Source: Rhodospirillaceae bacterium (lineage in GTDB: Bacteria; Pseudomonadota; Alphaproteobacteria; MPNO01; UBA2964). Taken from it: a stretch of 64,000 bases of DNA. Within the stretch, counting starts at the first letter, position 1; each line of letters starts with the position of its first letter. The position numbers were made by a program, and so were the translations under genes. Shown in pieces: positions 18,835 through 28,103 of the stretch. The notes below the pieces were generated by a model. That model saw only the letters and a list, made by a program, of their open reading frames with translations. It made no database searches and had not been told where the DNA came from. The stretch is from assembly GCA_002720855.1 (NCBI GenBank), contig PBIN01000002.1, forward strand, positions 1 to 64,000. The letters are read 5' to 3'.

Positions 18835-19536
18835 ATGAATAGGTTTTACAAAACTGTCACGACGGCTGAGAAAAGTGATGGATGGGTCATATTGCTTGAC
18901 GAAAGACCGGTAAAAACACCGGACAAACAAACGCTGTCATTACCTGCAATCGCATTAGCCCAAGCCATCGTTGAAGAATGGCGGGCGCAAAAAGACGAGT
19001 TTGACCCGTTGACGATGCCGTTAACGCGGTACGCAAATGCTGCGATAGATCGAACCTCCAAAATGCGGAGCGACGTGATCGATCAAGTTTGTGCTTATGG
19101 CAACAGCGACGTGCTCTGCTATCGCGTTGACCAGCCCGCAGATCTCGCCGAATTGCAAAAGGAGGAATGGCAACCGGTTCTGGATTGGTTGTCAAAGGTT
19201 CACGAGATTAAGTTGATGTCTACTGCGGGTATTGTGCAGGTGGATCAAGACAACGCAGCAGTCCAAAAGATTCAGCAGCTTGTATCTTCTTTTGATGTAT
19301 TTCGTTTGACCGCCTTGCATGCAGCGACTGCGGCCTGTGGATCAATCGTGTTGGCCCTCGCGTTGGCAGATGGCCAAATTGATACCCAAACCGCGCTGCA
19401 GTGCGCGACGTTGGAGGAGCGTTACCAGATGAAGGTTTGGGGCGAAGATGAAGAGACAATTCGCCGTCACGATGAGTTGTCAGTTGAAATCGAAAGCGCC
19501 GCCAGGTTCATGTCATTGGCATTGCCGGGCGCCTAG
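18835..19536 (+). CDS. ATP12-family F1-ATPase assembly chaperone
   Basis: A protein of 233 residues. It starts MNRFYKTVTTAEKSDGWVIL and carries the ATP12 pattern LDERPVKTPDKQTLSLP and WRAQKDEFDPLTMPLTRYAN. ATP12 binds the F1 alpha subunit before assembly in mitochondria; the bacterial homologues are nearly confined to alphaproteobacteria, which supports the taxonomic placement. The neighbourhood rluC-HAD-ATP12 is conserved in that class. Confidence 0.9.
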   Translation: MNRFYKTVTTAEKSDGWVILLDERPVKTPDKQTLSLPAIALAQAIVEEWRAQKDEFDPLTMPLTRYANAAIDRTSKMRSDVIDQVCAYGNSDVLCYRVDQPADLAELQKEEWQPVLDWLSKVHEIKLMSTAGIVQVDQDNAAVQKIQQLVSSFDVFRLTALHAATAACGSIVLALALADGQIDTQTALQCATLEERYQMKVWGEDEETIRRHDELSVEIESAARFMSLALPGA

Positions 19537-19540
19537 CAAG

Positions 19541-19816
19541 GTGGTTTCGCTAAAAGTAATTATTTCTGGGCGCGTACAGGGTGTCTGGTATCGAGGTTGG
19601 ACAGTCGAAACCGCGAGATCTCTGGGGTTGACTGGCTGGGTTCGAAACCGTCGAGACGGTACTGTCCAAGCCTGTTTTGCCGGCGACGAGTCCGCAGTTC
19701 AAGAGATGATGGAACTTTGCTGGAAAGGTCCGCCTGCGGCCAAAGTGACCTCTGTGGAGCAAAAGCCAACAGAAGTGCCTTCAAGCGAGTCATTTGTTCA
19801 GTTGCCGACAGCCTAA
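19541..19816 (+). CDS. acyP: Acylphosphatase
   Basis: A small enzyme of 91 residues that hydrolyses acyl phosphates. The GTG at 19541 gives MVSLKVIISGRVQGVWYRGW; the catalytic arginine is in GRVQGVWYR and the catalytic asparagine in GWVRNRRDGTVQ. Longer in-frame starts back to 19448 would overlap ATP12 and lack similarity. It lies 4 nt after ATP12, and converges with lipB with a 3-nt gap. Confidence 0.9.
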   Translation: MVSLKVIISGRVQGVWYRGWTVETARSLGLTGWVRNRRDGTVQACFAGDESAVQEMMELCWKGPPAAKVTSVEQKPTEVPSSESFVQLPTA

Positions 19817-19819
19817 TCT

Positions 19820-20494
19820 CTACCGCTCATTGATCTCGTATCCGAAGACTTTTTGAAAACTGCTTTTTAGGGCATGTGCGACATCTGCCATTGTCGCTGT
19901 AATGCCGAGATCGACGAGAGAGGTCATACCATGATCGCTGACCCCGCAGGGAACGATACCGGAAAAATGTTCCAAGTCAGGTTCGACATTCACGGAAATG
20001 CCGTGATAGCTCACCCAGCGTCTCACCCTGACGCCAATCGCAGCGATTTTGGCTTCGGTTATTCTTCCGTCTGATGTTTTTCCCCGCTCGACCCATATGC
20101 CTACGCGGCCCTCGCGGCGTTCCCCTCGAATACCAAAATCAGCAAGCGCATCAATTGTCCATTGCTCAAGGTCGTAGACATATTTTCGTACATCTTTTTC
20201 ACGCTGTTGCAGATCCAGCATTGCATACGCAATCATCTGCCCGGGGCCATGGTAGGTGTATTGGCCGCCACGGCCAGTTTGAAAAACCGGAAACCGGTTC
20301 GGGTCCAATAGGTCATGTTCCTTTGCCGCGGTACCGGCAGTGTAGATCGGTGGATGCTCAACCAGCCAAACCTGTTGATCCGCTGTCCCGTCACCAATTG
20401 CAGCAACGCGTTGTTCCATGGTCTCGACCGCAATGTCGTACGCGGTGGGAGACTCCCACGCCTCAAGCCAGTCAACGGAATTTACGGATGTCAT
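19820..20494 (-). CDS. lipB: Octanoyl-ACP:protein N-octanoyltransferase
   Basis: Transfers octanoate from ACP to lipoyl domains, the first step of lipoic acid synthesis. A protein of 224 residues with [20 protein letters not shown] near residue 77, the catalytic lysine K149 ([10 protein letters not shown]) and catalytic cysteine C183 (GIVPCGVSD). It reads away from tRNA-Leu. Confidence 0.95.
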   Translation of the reverse strand: MTSVNSVDWLEAWESPTAYDIAVETMEQRVAAIGDGTADQQVWLVEHPPIYTAGTAAKEHDLLDPNRFPVFQTGRGGQYTYHGPGQMIAYAMLDLQQREKDVRKYVYDLEQWTIDALADFGIRGERREGRVGIWVERGKTSDGRITEAKIAAIGVRVRRWVSYHGISVNVEPDLEHFSGIVPCGVSDHGMTSLVDLGITATMADVAHALKSSFQKVFGYEINER

Positions 20495-20550
20495 CTTGGT
20501 TGGTCTTGCGATAATGATGGCAATTTGGTATCTCCCGGCCCAGTATGCTT

Positions 20551-20564
20551 AACGGAATTCCGTT
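20551..20564. promoter_or_regulatory. 14-bp perfect palindrome upstream of tRNA-Leu
   Basis: AACGGAATTCCGTT is a perfect palindrome located 15 nt before the tRNA gene and about 57 nt upstream of the divergent lipB start. It could be an operator or simply part of the tRNA promoter region. No regulator is suggested by the sequence itself. Confidence 0.3.
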
Positions 20565-20578
20565 ATTCTATTGAATAC

Positions 20579-20665
20579 GCGGTCGTGGCGGAACTGGTAG
20601 ACGCGCAGCGTTGAGGTCGCTGTGGGAGCAATCCCGTGGAAGTTCGAGTCTTCTCGACCGCACCA
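20579..20665 (+). tRNA. tRNA-Leu (anticodon GAG)
   Basis: An 87-nt class II tRNA with acceptor stem GCGGTCG/CGACCGC, discriminator A and encoded CCA at 20663-20665. The D-loop contains GGTAGACGCGC, the anticodon GAG lies at 20613-20615 within loop TTGAGGT, the long variable arm is TGTGGGAGCAATCCCGTG, and the T-arm holds the GTTCGAGTC loop. Confidence 0.96.
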
Positions 20666-20671
20666 TTCTTC

Positions 20672-20706
20672 AGGCCCGGAGCTTAAAAGCACGGGCCTGT
20701 ATTTTT
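20672..20706 (+). terminator. Intrinsic terminator after tRNA-Leu
   Basis: AGGCCCG (20672-20678) pairs with CGGGCCT (20692-20698), with an inner GCTT/AAGC helix, followed by GTATTTTT. It begins 7 nt after the tRNA CCA end. Confidence 0.85.
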
Positions 20707-20772
20707 GGTTAACTTATATGGCGGATTTGGTCCGCCCGTGCATGTTGGGTTGAACGGTGAGGTTGGTGCGAC

Positions 20773-22164
20773 ATGGCGGAACATACGACCCTATCTGAAG
20801 ATCACCCAATTTACGCTGACGAACTCCTTGGGCTAAGTCCCGAACTTGTTGCCAAGGTTGCTGTCGCTCTTGAAGCCGAACACCGTTTTGAAGCCCGCAT
20901 TCAAGTCGAACCACTAAGGCCCCCCGAATGCGCTGATTTACTTCAGCTTTTACGTCCGGAACTGCGTCATCGCCTCATCGAATATATGCGGCCGGATTTT
21001 GATCCGGAGATTCTGCCTGAACTCGAAGAAGATATTCGGGATGAAATCGCGGAACAGCTGGGAACGACGTCTATCGCGCACGCCATCGCCCGATTGGAGT
21101 CGGATGATGCGCTTGAACTTATAGAGACGCTCGACGAGCAAAAGCGCCACGATATCCTTCAAAAGATACCTGCTCAGCTACGAAATATAGTTGAGGAGGG
21201 TTTGGCGTTTCCGGAAGACAGCGCCGGTCGACTTATGGAACGCGATTTCGTTGCCGTGCCAACTTTTTGGACCGTTGGCGAAACGATTGACTTTCTGCGT
21301 GAAGCGGATGACCTGCCGGCTGATTTTTATGACATATTTGTAGTCGATCCGCGCCATCGGGCGATTGGAATGGTTGCGTTGAGCCACGTATTGCGCAGCA
21401 AAAGGCCGGTAAAGATCGCTGACATTATGGAGGCCGAGATTGTAACTGTTCCTGCGATGATGGATCAGGAGGAAGTCGCCTATCTGTTTTCGCAGCAGGA
21501 TCTGGTTTCTGCACCGGTTGTTGATGATGCAGAGCGATTGATCGGAATGGTGACTGTTGACGATGTTCTCGACGTAATCCAGGAAGAAGCAGAAGAAGAT
21601 ATAATGCGTCTCGGCGGTGTATCGGGAGACGACCTATACTCGGCGGCCCTCGAAACCGGACGATCACGATCTTCCTGGCTGTTCATCAATTTATTAACGG
21701 CAATCGTCGCTTCAATAGTTATCGGTCTCTTTCAAGGAACCATTGAACAGATTGTTATTTTGGCTGTTCTGATGCCGATTGTCGCATCCATGGGCGGCAA
21801 TGCGGGTACGCAAACGATGACTGTCGCCGTGCGCGCCCTGGCAACCAAGGAACTCACTGCCTCCAACGCTCTACGCGTCCTGGGCAAGGAGGCGTTGGTC
21901 GGCGTCTATAACGGTGTTTTATTTGCGTTGCTAGTTGGCTGTGTCGCCTGGTTTTGGGCGGACTCATGGAAAATTGGTGGGGTTATGGCCGTAGCAATGA
22001 TCGTTACGCTCGTGCTGGCGGCGCTTTCTGGAATGGCAATTCCTTTGGTCCTGGCAAGAAGAGGCATTGATCCCGCTATTGCCTCCAGTGTAATTCTGAC
22101 CACAATTACAGATGTGGTCGCGTTTTCGGCCTTCCTTGGTCTCGCAGCCTGGCTGTTACTATAG
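20773..22164 (+). CDS. mgtE: Magnesium transporter MgtE
   Basis: A protein of 463 residues, the family length. The cytosolic N-domain (about 20-140) is followed by two CBS domains (about 145-270; KIADIMEAEIVTVPAMMDQE, RLIGMVTVDDVLDVIQEEAE) that sense Mg2+. Five membrane helices form the C-terminal channel, with the pore motif PIVASMGGNAGTQTMTVAVR. It is a Mg2+-gated channel of the inner membrane. It stands alone after the tRNA terminator. Confidence 0.95.
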   Translation: MAEHTTLSEDHPIYADELLGLSPELVAKVAVALEAEHRFEARIQVEPLRPPECADLLQLLRPELRHRLIEYMRPDFDPEILPELEEDIRDEIAEQLGTTSIAHAIARLESDDALELIETLDEQKRHDILQKIPAQLRNIVEEGLAFPEDSAGRLMERDFVAVPTFWTVGETIDFLREADDLPADFYDIFVVDPRHRAIGMVALSHVLRSKRPVKIADIMEAEIVTVPAMMDQEEVAYLFSQQDLVSAPVVDDAERLIGMVTVDDVLDVIQEEAEEDIMRLGGVSGDDLYSAALETGRSRSSWLFINLLTAIVASIVIGLFQGTIEQIVILAVLMPIVASMGGNAGTQTMTVAVRALATKELTASNALRVLGKEALVGVYNGVLFALLVGCVAWFWADSWKIGGVMAVAMIVTLVLAALSGMAIPLVLARRGIDPAIASSVILTTITDVVAFSAFLGLAAWLLL

Positions 22165-22194
22165 CGGTATTCACAAACGACTTAGGCACAAGTT

Positions 22195-23577
22195 TTGAAA
22201 CTAAACAGTTCAATTGCCTGGGTGGCACTGTTCGGCGGTGTTGCCCTGTTTTTCACGCCGCCGCCAGCTGGTATCGACCCTGTTGTTATGCGGGCTGCCG
22301 GAATTGTGACGTTGACGGTGGGTCTGTTCGCAACAGCGGCAATTCCGGAATTTCTGAGTGCTCTCATATTCTTCTTCCTCTGCGTCATTGTCGCCCTGGC
22401 GCCACCCAATGTTGTATTTTCCGGATTCTTCTCCGGTGCTGTATGGCTCGTTTTGGGTGGTTTGATAATCGGAGTCGGTATCGAAGTTTCAGGCCTCGGC
22501 GCTCGTATCGCAGGAAAATTGGAACGGTTGTTTGGCGATACTTATGTCCGTGTCATCTGGGGAACCGTTTTATTGATGTCCCTATTGGCATTCCTCATGC
22601 CATCAGCGGTCGGTCGCGTCGCTATCATGTTGCCAGTCGTCCTTGCTCTTGCCGACAGACTGGGATTTGAGACCGGAAGCAATGGCCGCGCCGGGCTCAT
22701 CTTGGCGGTTGGTCTGGGAACGCTAATTTTGCCGTTTTCTATCCTGCCGGCAAATGTACCAAATGTTGTTTTAGCGGGTGCGGCGGAAGCGGCTTACAAT
22801 ATCAGGTTTTCATATACAGAATGGATGCTGCTGCATTTTCCGGTGTCAGCCATTATTGGGCTGGTCGTGCTGCCGGTTTCCATCATTTTGATATTTCCCG
22901 ATAAAGTCGCTGAGCGACCTTCTGATACGGTCGATGACCACCAACCCTGGAGCTTCAACGAAAAAAAAATGCTGATATTGCTGATCTGTACCCTGTTGCT
23001 GTGGGTTACAGACAATCGGCATGGCGCCTCGCCCGCCTGGGTATCGCTGGGCGCCGGTATCGTTTGTGCATTGCCCGTCGTTGGCGTTCTGCCAGCCCCG
23101 CAAGTTATGCAAAAAATGAATTTTGGCCCTCTGATTTTCCTGGCGGCTGTAGTGGGGATGGGCGCCGTTGTCATCGATACCGGTTTGGGGAACTTTCTAG
23201 CGCAGCAACTAACGTCACAAATCAATCTTGCCTCTGACTCGGGTTTGGAAAAATTTGCTTCTGTAATTGGCATTGGCTGGGTTCTGCAGCTTGTTGCGAC
23301 TTTGGCAGGCCAACCTGCCATTATGACAGCAATTTCTGAGCCTATTGCGGCGGCAACGGGCTGGTCGCTAACCAACGTTTTGATGATGCAGGTTCCTGCA
23401 TGGGCGTTATTGATCTTCCCTTATCAGGCACCGCCATTGGTTGCCACACGGGCAATTTCGGGCCTTGCGATATCGCAATTCCTAAAGCTTATGCTTCCAT
23501 TTGCTCTCGTTAGCGCACTGATTTCGGTTCCTCTTCAATACCTCTGGTGGCAATTCCTCGGCTTCTTACCAGCTTGA
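22195..23577 (+). CDS. SLC13/DASS-family anion transporter
   Basis: A 460-residue integral membrane protein with about 11-12 hydrophobic segments. The family of divalent anion:Na+ symporters carries dicarboxylates, sulfate or similar anions. Segments such as LVLGGLIIGVGIEVSGLGAR and LMPSAVGRVAIMLPVVLALA fit this family. The only plausible start is TTG at 22195, 30 nt after mgtE. The substrate is not readable from sequence. Confidence 0.75.
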   Translation: MKLNSSIAWVALFGGVALFFTPPPAGIDPVVMRAAGIVTLTVGLFATAAIPEFLSALIFFFLCVIVALAPPNVVFSGFFSGAVWLVLGGLIIGVGIEVSGLGARIAGKLERLFGDTYVRVIWGTVLLMSLLAFLMPSAVGRVAIMLPVVLALADRLGFETGSNGRAGLILAVGLGTLILPFSILPANVPNVVLAGAAEAAYNIRFSYTEWMLLHFPVSAIIGLVVLPVSIILIFPDKVAERPSDTVDDHQPWSFNEKKMLILLICTLLLWVTDNRHGASPAWVSLGAGIVCALPVVGVLPAPQVMQKMNFGPLIFLAAVVGMGAVVIDTGLGNFLAQQLTSQINLASDSGLEKFASVIGIGWVLQLVATLAGQPAIMTAISEPIAAATGWSLTNVLMMQVPAWALLIFPYQAPPLVATRAISGLAISQFLKLMLPFALVSALISVPLQYLWWQFLGFLPA

Positions 23578-23700
23578 TTTAGAACAGAATTTTCCGAGAT
23601 TTAACCATGTGTAAAGAGGTCATGGGCACAATGCCTGCTGAACCTATTGTGCGCGAATCTGTGAATCACCCAGCTAAAGTGAGTTGAAGAAGTAAAAAAA

Positions 23701-24267
23701 ATGTCCGAACCGACATCAAGATATGCGTTGGATAATATTAACGTCCTGGTTCTGGATGATAATAGGCATATGCGTAGCCTCGTTCAGTCCATCTTGCATT
23801 CTCTTGGCGTGAAGAATATTCGGGAAGCGGCGGACGCCGCCGCTGCCTTTAAGGAACTACAACATTTCCTGGCAGATGTTCTGATCGTCGATTGGCATAT
23901 GGAACCCCTCGACGGGTTGGATTTTGTGCGGCTTGTACGAACAGCCAAGGATAGTGCCAATCCCTATGTGCCGATCATTATGCTAACCGGTTATACCGAG
24001 TACCGCCGAGTGACAGAAGCACGGGATGCCGGAGTGAATGAGTTTTTAGCGAAACCAATTTCCGCGCGTGCCCTTTATCAACGTTTCGCTTCTATTATCG
24101 ATAATCCTCGGCCGTTCATAAGAACCAAGAACTTTTTTGGGCCAGATCGCCGACGTCAAGATCTCGGTCCGCCGCGCGGCGTCCCCGAAAGGCGTAGCGA
24201 TGTTCAGGAAGGCGACGGTGGTGAAGGGCTCAGTCAGTCGGAAGTTGAATCACTGCTTGGCGATTAG
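23701..24267 (+). CDS. CheY-like response regulator with C-terminal extension
   Basis: A protein of 188 residues. A receiver domain spans about 14-135: acidic pair DD at 19-20, phosphoacceptor D64 (LIVDWHMEPLDG), switch Thr in MLTGYTE and Lys in EFLAKPIS. The remaining 50 residues are charged and contain FGPDRRRQDLGPPR, a motif seen in alphaproteobacterial single-domain regulators, and no DNA-binding domain. The gene is 9 nt upstream of an HPt-like gene, suggesting a common phosphorelay. Confidence 0.85.
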   Translation: MSEPTSRYALDNINVLVLDDNRHMRSLVQSILHSLGVKNIREAADAAAAFKELQHFLADVLIVDWHMEPLDGLDFVRLVRTAKDSANPYVPIIMLTGYTEYRRVTEARDAGVNEFLAKPISARALYQRFASIIDNPRPFIRTKNFFGPDRRRQDLGPPRGVPERRSDVQEGDGGEGLSQSEVESLLGD

Positions 24268-24276
24268 ACGTTGCGC

Positions 24277-24771
24277 ATGTCCGATATAGAAATCATCAAC
24301 GCACCCAACACATTGCGTAAGGCAAAGATTGGCAGCGGGCCGGGTAAGCTGGATAAAGCATTGTTGGCCAAGGCCGAAGAGGCGATCGAAGAGTTCGTCG
24401 AAAAATACGCTGGATGGTTGCAAGAGGGCGCCGAGGAGTTGGAGAAAACGCGCAAACTTCTTGTGGAAGGCGATGAGCCGAAACAGGCGCTCGCCGATCT
24501 TTATCGTATGTCGCTCGATTTGAAGGGGCAGGGTTCGACATTTGGTTATCAGCTTATTTCGGCAGTTGGTGGCTCTCTCACTGATTTTCTTGATTCTGTA
24601 CGAGAAAATGGTGCCGGGCTGAACAAGATGCAACTAGATGTCGTCACGGCGCATGTAGGCGCAATAAGGGCGATCGTTTCTGAAGATTTAAGAGAAGAGG
24701 GCGGTCCCACCGGACAGGCTCTTTTGAATGGGTTGGCTCAGGTCGTCGCGAAAGGTCACACATCAAAATAA
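24277..24771 (+). CDS. HPt-like protein lacking the phosphoacceptor histidine
   Basis: A protein of 164 residues from ATG 24277 (an in-frame TTG at 24271 is less likely). It is strongly helical. The segment LYRMSLDLKGQGSTFGYQLI aligns by pattern with HPt domains, in which the phosphorylated His sits two residues before the LKG; here that position is Leu80 (SLDLKG). The glycines and lysine that surround the site are kept. It follows the response regulator by 9 nt. It may be a degenerate docking partner that sequesters the regulator rather than transferring phosphate; this is inference. Confidence 0.6.
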   Translation: MSDIEIINAPNTLRKAKIGSGPGKLDKALLAKAEEAIEEFVEKYAGWLQEGAEELEKTRKLLVEGDEPKQALADLYRMSLDLKGQGSTFGYQLISAVGGSLTDFLDSVRENGAGLNKMQLDVVTAHVGAIRAIVSEDLREEGGPTGQALLNGLAQVVAKGHTSK

Positions 24772-24822
24772 AAACGCGGTGCAGGTCTGGATTGCAATAC
24801 GATTCCAGATAATATTCTGGGA

Positions 24823-25263
24823 ATGACTATCCATCTTGTTAAGATTGCGGTCGGTATCGGCAGCGTCGATCATTTGCGGGAAGTTCAGATCGAACGGTTG
24901 CGCCAGGCGAAAGAATCTGGCGGTCCAGGCGAACTCCGCCACCTTACGCGTAACGCCCCGCGCCGCGCAGCCGAGGTTCTCAATGGCGGTTCGATTTACT
25001 GGATTATCAAAGGATACATACGTGTAAGACAACGGATTACGGACTTCGGTGAGGCTGTCGGCCGCAATGGTAAGCCACGATGCGCGCTAATCCTTGACCC
25101 GAAGTTGGTACAGACGCAGCTTTTGCCACACAAACCAATTCAGGGTTGGCGTTATATGGAGCCAGAGGCAGCGCCAGCTGACCTTACAAATCAGGAACGC
25201 AAAATCGAATCTTCGTTGCCAACAGAAATGGCTGACGAGTTGAGGTCTCTCGGCCTGTTATAG
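24823..25263 (+). CDS. DUF1489 family protein
   Basis: A protein of 146 residues. The pattern MTIHLVKIAVGIGSVDHL, then LNGGSIYWIIKGYIRVRQRI and HKPIQGWRYM, matches the DUF1489 family, which is largely confined to alphaproteobacteria. No catalytic residues or function are known to me. It converges with the ferredoxin reductase gene with a 4-nt gap. Confidence 0.8.
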   Translation: MTIHLVKIAVGIGSVDHLREVQIERLRQAKESGGPGELRHLTRNAPRRAAEVLNGGSIYWIIKGYIRVRQRITDFGEAVGRNGKPRCALILDPKLVQTQLLPHKPIQGWRYMEPEAAPADLTNQERKIESSLPTEMADELRSLGLL

Positions 25264-25267
25264 AAAT

Positions 25268-26494
25268 TTAGCCCTTGAGAAGAGCCTGCATCTTAATATC
25301 AGGATTAGAAAGATCGGCCACGGAAACAGTTTTGTTGGCCTGCATCAACCGTTTGCCAAAACGGAGGTCACGGGGATTATTAATGGATATTGCACCATCA
25401 ATGACGCCATTCTTGAGATAGAACGTGACAAATTCGTTTTTGGCCGGGTCTCCACGAGTAGCCGTTTCGTCCCAGTTCTCCGGGACTCCGATCATCTGTA
25501 AATTGACGTCGAACTGGTCTGACCAGAACCAGGGAATTTCGGCGTAGGATTCAGCTTTATCAAGCATAGCTTTACCTGCCGTGATGCCTTGGTTCTGAGC
25601 ATTCTCATAGCTTTCAAGGCGCAAGCGGCGGCCCAACAGGTCATTAGGATGATTGGCCACATCGCCGGCTGCAAAAATGTCTGGGTCTGATGTACGGGCG
25701 TGATCATCGACAACAATCCCGTCATCCGTGTCGAGACCAGCTTCGGCTGCAATCTCGGCATTTGGAATTACCCCAATGCCAACGACAGCAATTGAACAAT
25801 CAATATTCTCTCCCCCTGCGAGGACTGCGCGTTCGAGTTTGCCATCACCCTCGAATTTTTCGACGCCGGTATTGAGGCGGATATCGACACCATTGCCTAA
25901 ATGAAATTGCAATAACCAGTCGCTGATTTCGGGGGTGATAGCACGGGCACAAAGCCTATCCAGAGCCTCAACGACAACGGACTTGCAGCCTAGTTTTGTC
26001 AACGTTGCAGCGCACTCAAGGCCGATCCATCCACCGCCAACGATCATAGCGGTTGATCCTTCCTTTACCGCTTCGCGAATAGCGAGGGTGTCTTCCATCG
26101 TGCGGAGATAAAACACACCGGGCAATTGCGCGCCGTCGATCGGCAATTCGCGAACGCGGGCACCCGTCGTAATAGCCAGTTTGTCGTATGCGATGCGGTC
26201 GTCCCCCTCAATCACGACTTCCTTGGCCTCGCGATCAATGGCTGTTGCCTTGGTATTCAATCGAACTTCAATGTTCGCTTCGTCGAGAGCTTCTTGTTGC
26301 CAAAAATATGTGCTGTCGACGGTGACCTCGCCTAGTAAGGCGGCTTTCGATAATGGTGGCCTTTCATAGGGCAAGTATGGTTCTTCACCCAGCAAGATTA
26401 CCTTACCTTCGAAGCCTTCGTTGCGGAGCGTGTTCGCGACCCAGCCACCTGCCTGACTGGCACCAATAATTACGAATGTGCGGTCGTCACTCAT
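25268..26494 (-). CDS. FAD-dependent ferredoxin reductase
   Basis: A protein of 408 residues of the rhodocoxin/putidaredoxin-reductase type. FAD is bound through VIIGASQAGGWVANTL at residues 8-23, NAD(P)H through MIVGGGWIGLECAATL at about 150-165, and the second FAD motif is DIFAAGDVANHPN near residue 270. It transfers electrons from NAD(P)H to ferredoxins. It is the last gene of the minus-strand operon starting at 30881, 23 nt after the Rieske gene, so these ferredoxins are its likely partners. Confidence 0.9.
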   Translation of the reverse strand: MSDDRTFVIIGASQAGGWVANTLRNEGFEGKVILLGEEPYLPYERPPLSKAALLGEVTVDSTYFWQQEALDEANIEVRLNTKATAIDREAKEVVIEGDDRIAYDKLAITTGARVRELPIDGAQLPGVFYLRTMEDTLAIREAVKEGSTAMIVGGGWIGLECAATLTKLGCKSVVVEALDRLCARAITPEISDWLLQFHLGNGVDIRLNTGVEKFEGDGKLERAVLAGGENIDCSIAVVGIGVIPNAEIAAEAGLDTDDGIVVDDHARTSDPDIFAAGDVANHPNDLLGRRLRLESYENAQNQGITAGKAMLDKAESYAEIPWFWSDQFDVNLQMIGVPENWDETATRGDPAKNEFVTFYLKNGVIDGAISINNPRDLRFGKRLMQANKTVSVADLSNPDIKMQALLKG

Positions 26495-26517
26495 CGTTTG
26501 TCGATTCCTGTGAAATT

Positions 26518-26853
26518 TCAGTCCTCAGCTTTGGGTACACCTACTAAAATTTGATCACCTTCTATTTTTACTTCATAGGGTCGCAAATCGATGGTTGCGG
26601 GAGCGGTTAGGGCTTTACCGGATTTGATATCGAAGCAGGCCCCGTGCAACGGGCATTCAATTGCGCCATCTTCGATATAGCCGTCAGTCATGAGGGCGTA
26701 GGCATGAGTACAAATGTCGTCGAGGGCGTAATATTCGCCGTCCAATAAATAGATGCCGATATCCATACGGCCGATTGATACGGCCTTAGGTTCATCTTCA
26801 GATACCTCCGACGTTGTAGCGACAGCGTGAAACTCAAGATTTGCGTCGGTCAT
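26518..26853 (-). CDS. Rieske-type [2Fe-2S] ferredoxin (first copy)
   Basis: A soluble 111-residue protein with the full Rieske cluster motif: C48-x-H50 (CTHA) and C67-x2-H70 (CPLHG). Such ferredoxins pass electrons from a reductase to a ring-hydroxylating or related oxygenase. GAGGA precedes the ATG. It lies between the second Rieske gene and the reductase. The two Rieske proteins are related but clearly diverged, so this is not a recent duplication. Confidence 0.93.
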   Translation of the reverse strand: MTDANLEFHAVATTSEVSEDEPKAVSIGRMDIGIYLLDGEYYALDDICTHAYALMTDGYIEDGAIECPLHGACFDIKSGKALTAPATIDLRPYEVKIEGDQILVGVPKAED

Positions 26854-26887
26854 TCAAAATTCCTCTGTTTTCTTACCTATTTACCGG

Positions 26888-27208
26888 TTATTTCTCGACG
26901 CCAACATAAATTGTGTCGCCTTCAACTTTTACAGGATAGGTTTTTAAGTCAACTTCTGCCGGCGGGTTTACGGCCTTTCCGGTTTTAATTTCAAAACAGG
27001 CACTGTGTAGCGGACATTCGATTAGGTCCCCTTCAACAAAACCATCTGCCAAGCCAACATCCTCGTGAGTACATATGCCATGGGTAGCGAAAAATTCACC
27101 CTCTACATTGTAGATGGCAATTTCCTCTTCACCGACAAAAACGGCTATGACGTCCTCCTCGGGGATATCATCCGTTTTCGCTACGGCGTGGTACTCAATC
27201 TCACTCAT
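26888..27208 (-). CDS. Rieske-type [2Fe-2S] ferredoxin (second copy)
   Basis: A soluble 106-residue protein starting at MSEIEYHAVAKTDD (ATG at 27208, with AGAGGA upstream). An in-frame extension to 27229 is less likely. The cluster ligands are C46, H48, C65 and H68 (CTHED; CPLHS). It is separated from the upstream decarboxylase gene by 124 nt but shares its direction, and is 34 nt before the other Rieske gene. Confidence 0.93.
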   Translation of the reverse strand: MSEIEYHAVAKTDDIPEEDVIAVFVGEEEIAIYNVEGEFFATHGICTHEDVGLADGFVEGDLIECPLHSACFEIKTGKAVNPPAEVDLKTYPVKVEGDTIYVGVEK

Positions 27209-27332
27209 CAATCCTCTCGTAAAACCCACGATGGAAGGTTGGATTTACGCGTCATTGGGATGCTATGACCGCGCCGGATACTACACGCCGTGGCCAGATT
27301 CTGCCAACCCGATTCCCGGTTGAAATATACCG

Positions 27333-28103
27333 CTAGCTCGAAACAGAAAACCCTACAAACCCAAGCTCCTCCACCATATTTCGGACATAGTCGCCGGGGC
27401 TAAGGGCATGGGCTGCTGTTGCACCTCCCGCCATCACGACCCAACCCGCTTCCAGGCTCTCGCCCGCCTGGGTGGCGAGCCGCGCCGCATGTGCCAGAGA
27501 GCGGACTGGGTGTCCGAGAATTGCGGCTGAAGATCCGATTTGAACTGGGCGTCCATTGACCTCCAGAAGCATGCCTAGATTACTGATGTCGATATCGGGC
27601 TTATTCCATGCACCGAGCACGAATCCCGAGGAGGAACTATTGTCTGCAACGACATCCTCCAAGGAAAATTTGAAATTCTTATAGCGGGAATCGATTATTT
27701 CTATTGCAGGTGCGATGGCTTCAACCGCAGCAAGCGCTTCCGCAGCGGTAACCGGTCCTTCGAGAGGTTTCTTTAGAAGAAACGCCAATTCAGGTTCCGC
27801 TCTTGGGTGCACATATTTGTCGAAAGTGATTTCGTCGCCATCCTCGACCAGCATTTCGTCAGAAAGACGGCCCCAAACGAGATCCTCGAGGCCCATCTGG
27901 ACCATCTTGGCCCGGCTGGTGAACCCCATCTTCATACCGGCCTGCTTTTCACCCCGGGCGAGTCGACGCCGAAACGCCGCCGATTGAACCGCATAGGCTT
28001 CTTCGAGGGTATAATCATGTTTTGCGCTGAGTTGCGGGATCGCTTTGCCGGCACGTGCCGCGTCGTCAACTATTTTTGCCATTGCATTGATATTGGCCAT
28101 CAT
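27333..28103 (-). CDS. 4-oxalocrotonate decarboxylase-like enzyme
   Basis: A protein of 256 residues of the hydratase/decarboxylase family. Its segments [20 protein letters not shown] and [13 protein letters not shown] resemble DmpH/XylI decarboxylases more than hydratases, so decarboxylation of 2-oxo-3-hexenedioate is the likely reaction; hydratase activity is possible. The start overlaps the aldolase stop (TGATG). Two consecutive ATGs exist, at 28103 and 28100; the GGAG site is better placed for the second. Confidence 0.8.
   Translation of the reverse strand: MMANINAMAKIVDDAARAGKAIPQLSAKHDYTLEEAYAVQSAAFRRRLARGEKQAGMKMGFTSRAKMVQMGLEDLVWGRLSDEMLVEDGDEITFDKYVHPRAEPELAFLLKKPLEGPVTAAEALAAVEAIAPAIEIIDSRYKNFKFSLEDVVADNSSSSGFVLGAWNKPDIDISNLGMLLEVNGRPVQIGSSAAILGHPVRSLAHAARLATQAGESLEAGWVVMAGGATAAHALSPGDYVRNMVEELGFVGFSVSS

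Noticed and set aside
23607-23687. 26-codon open frame starting ATG between the SLC13 and response-regulator genes
   Set aside because: No ribosome binding site, no hydrophobic or family pattern, and too short to judge.
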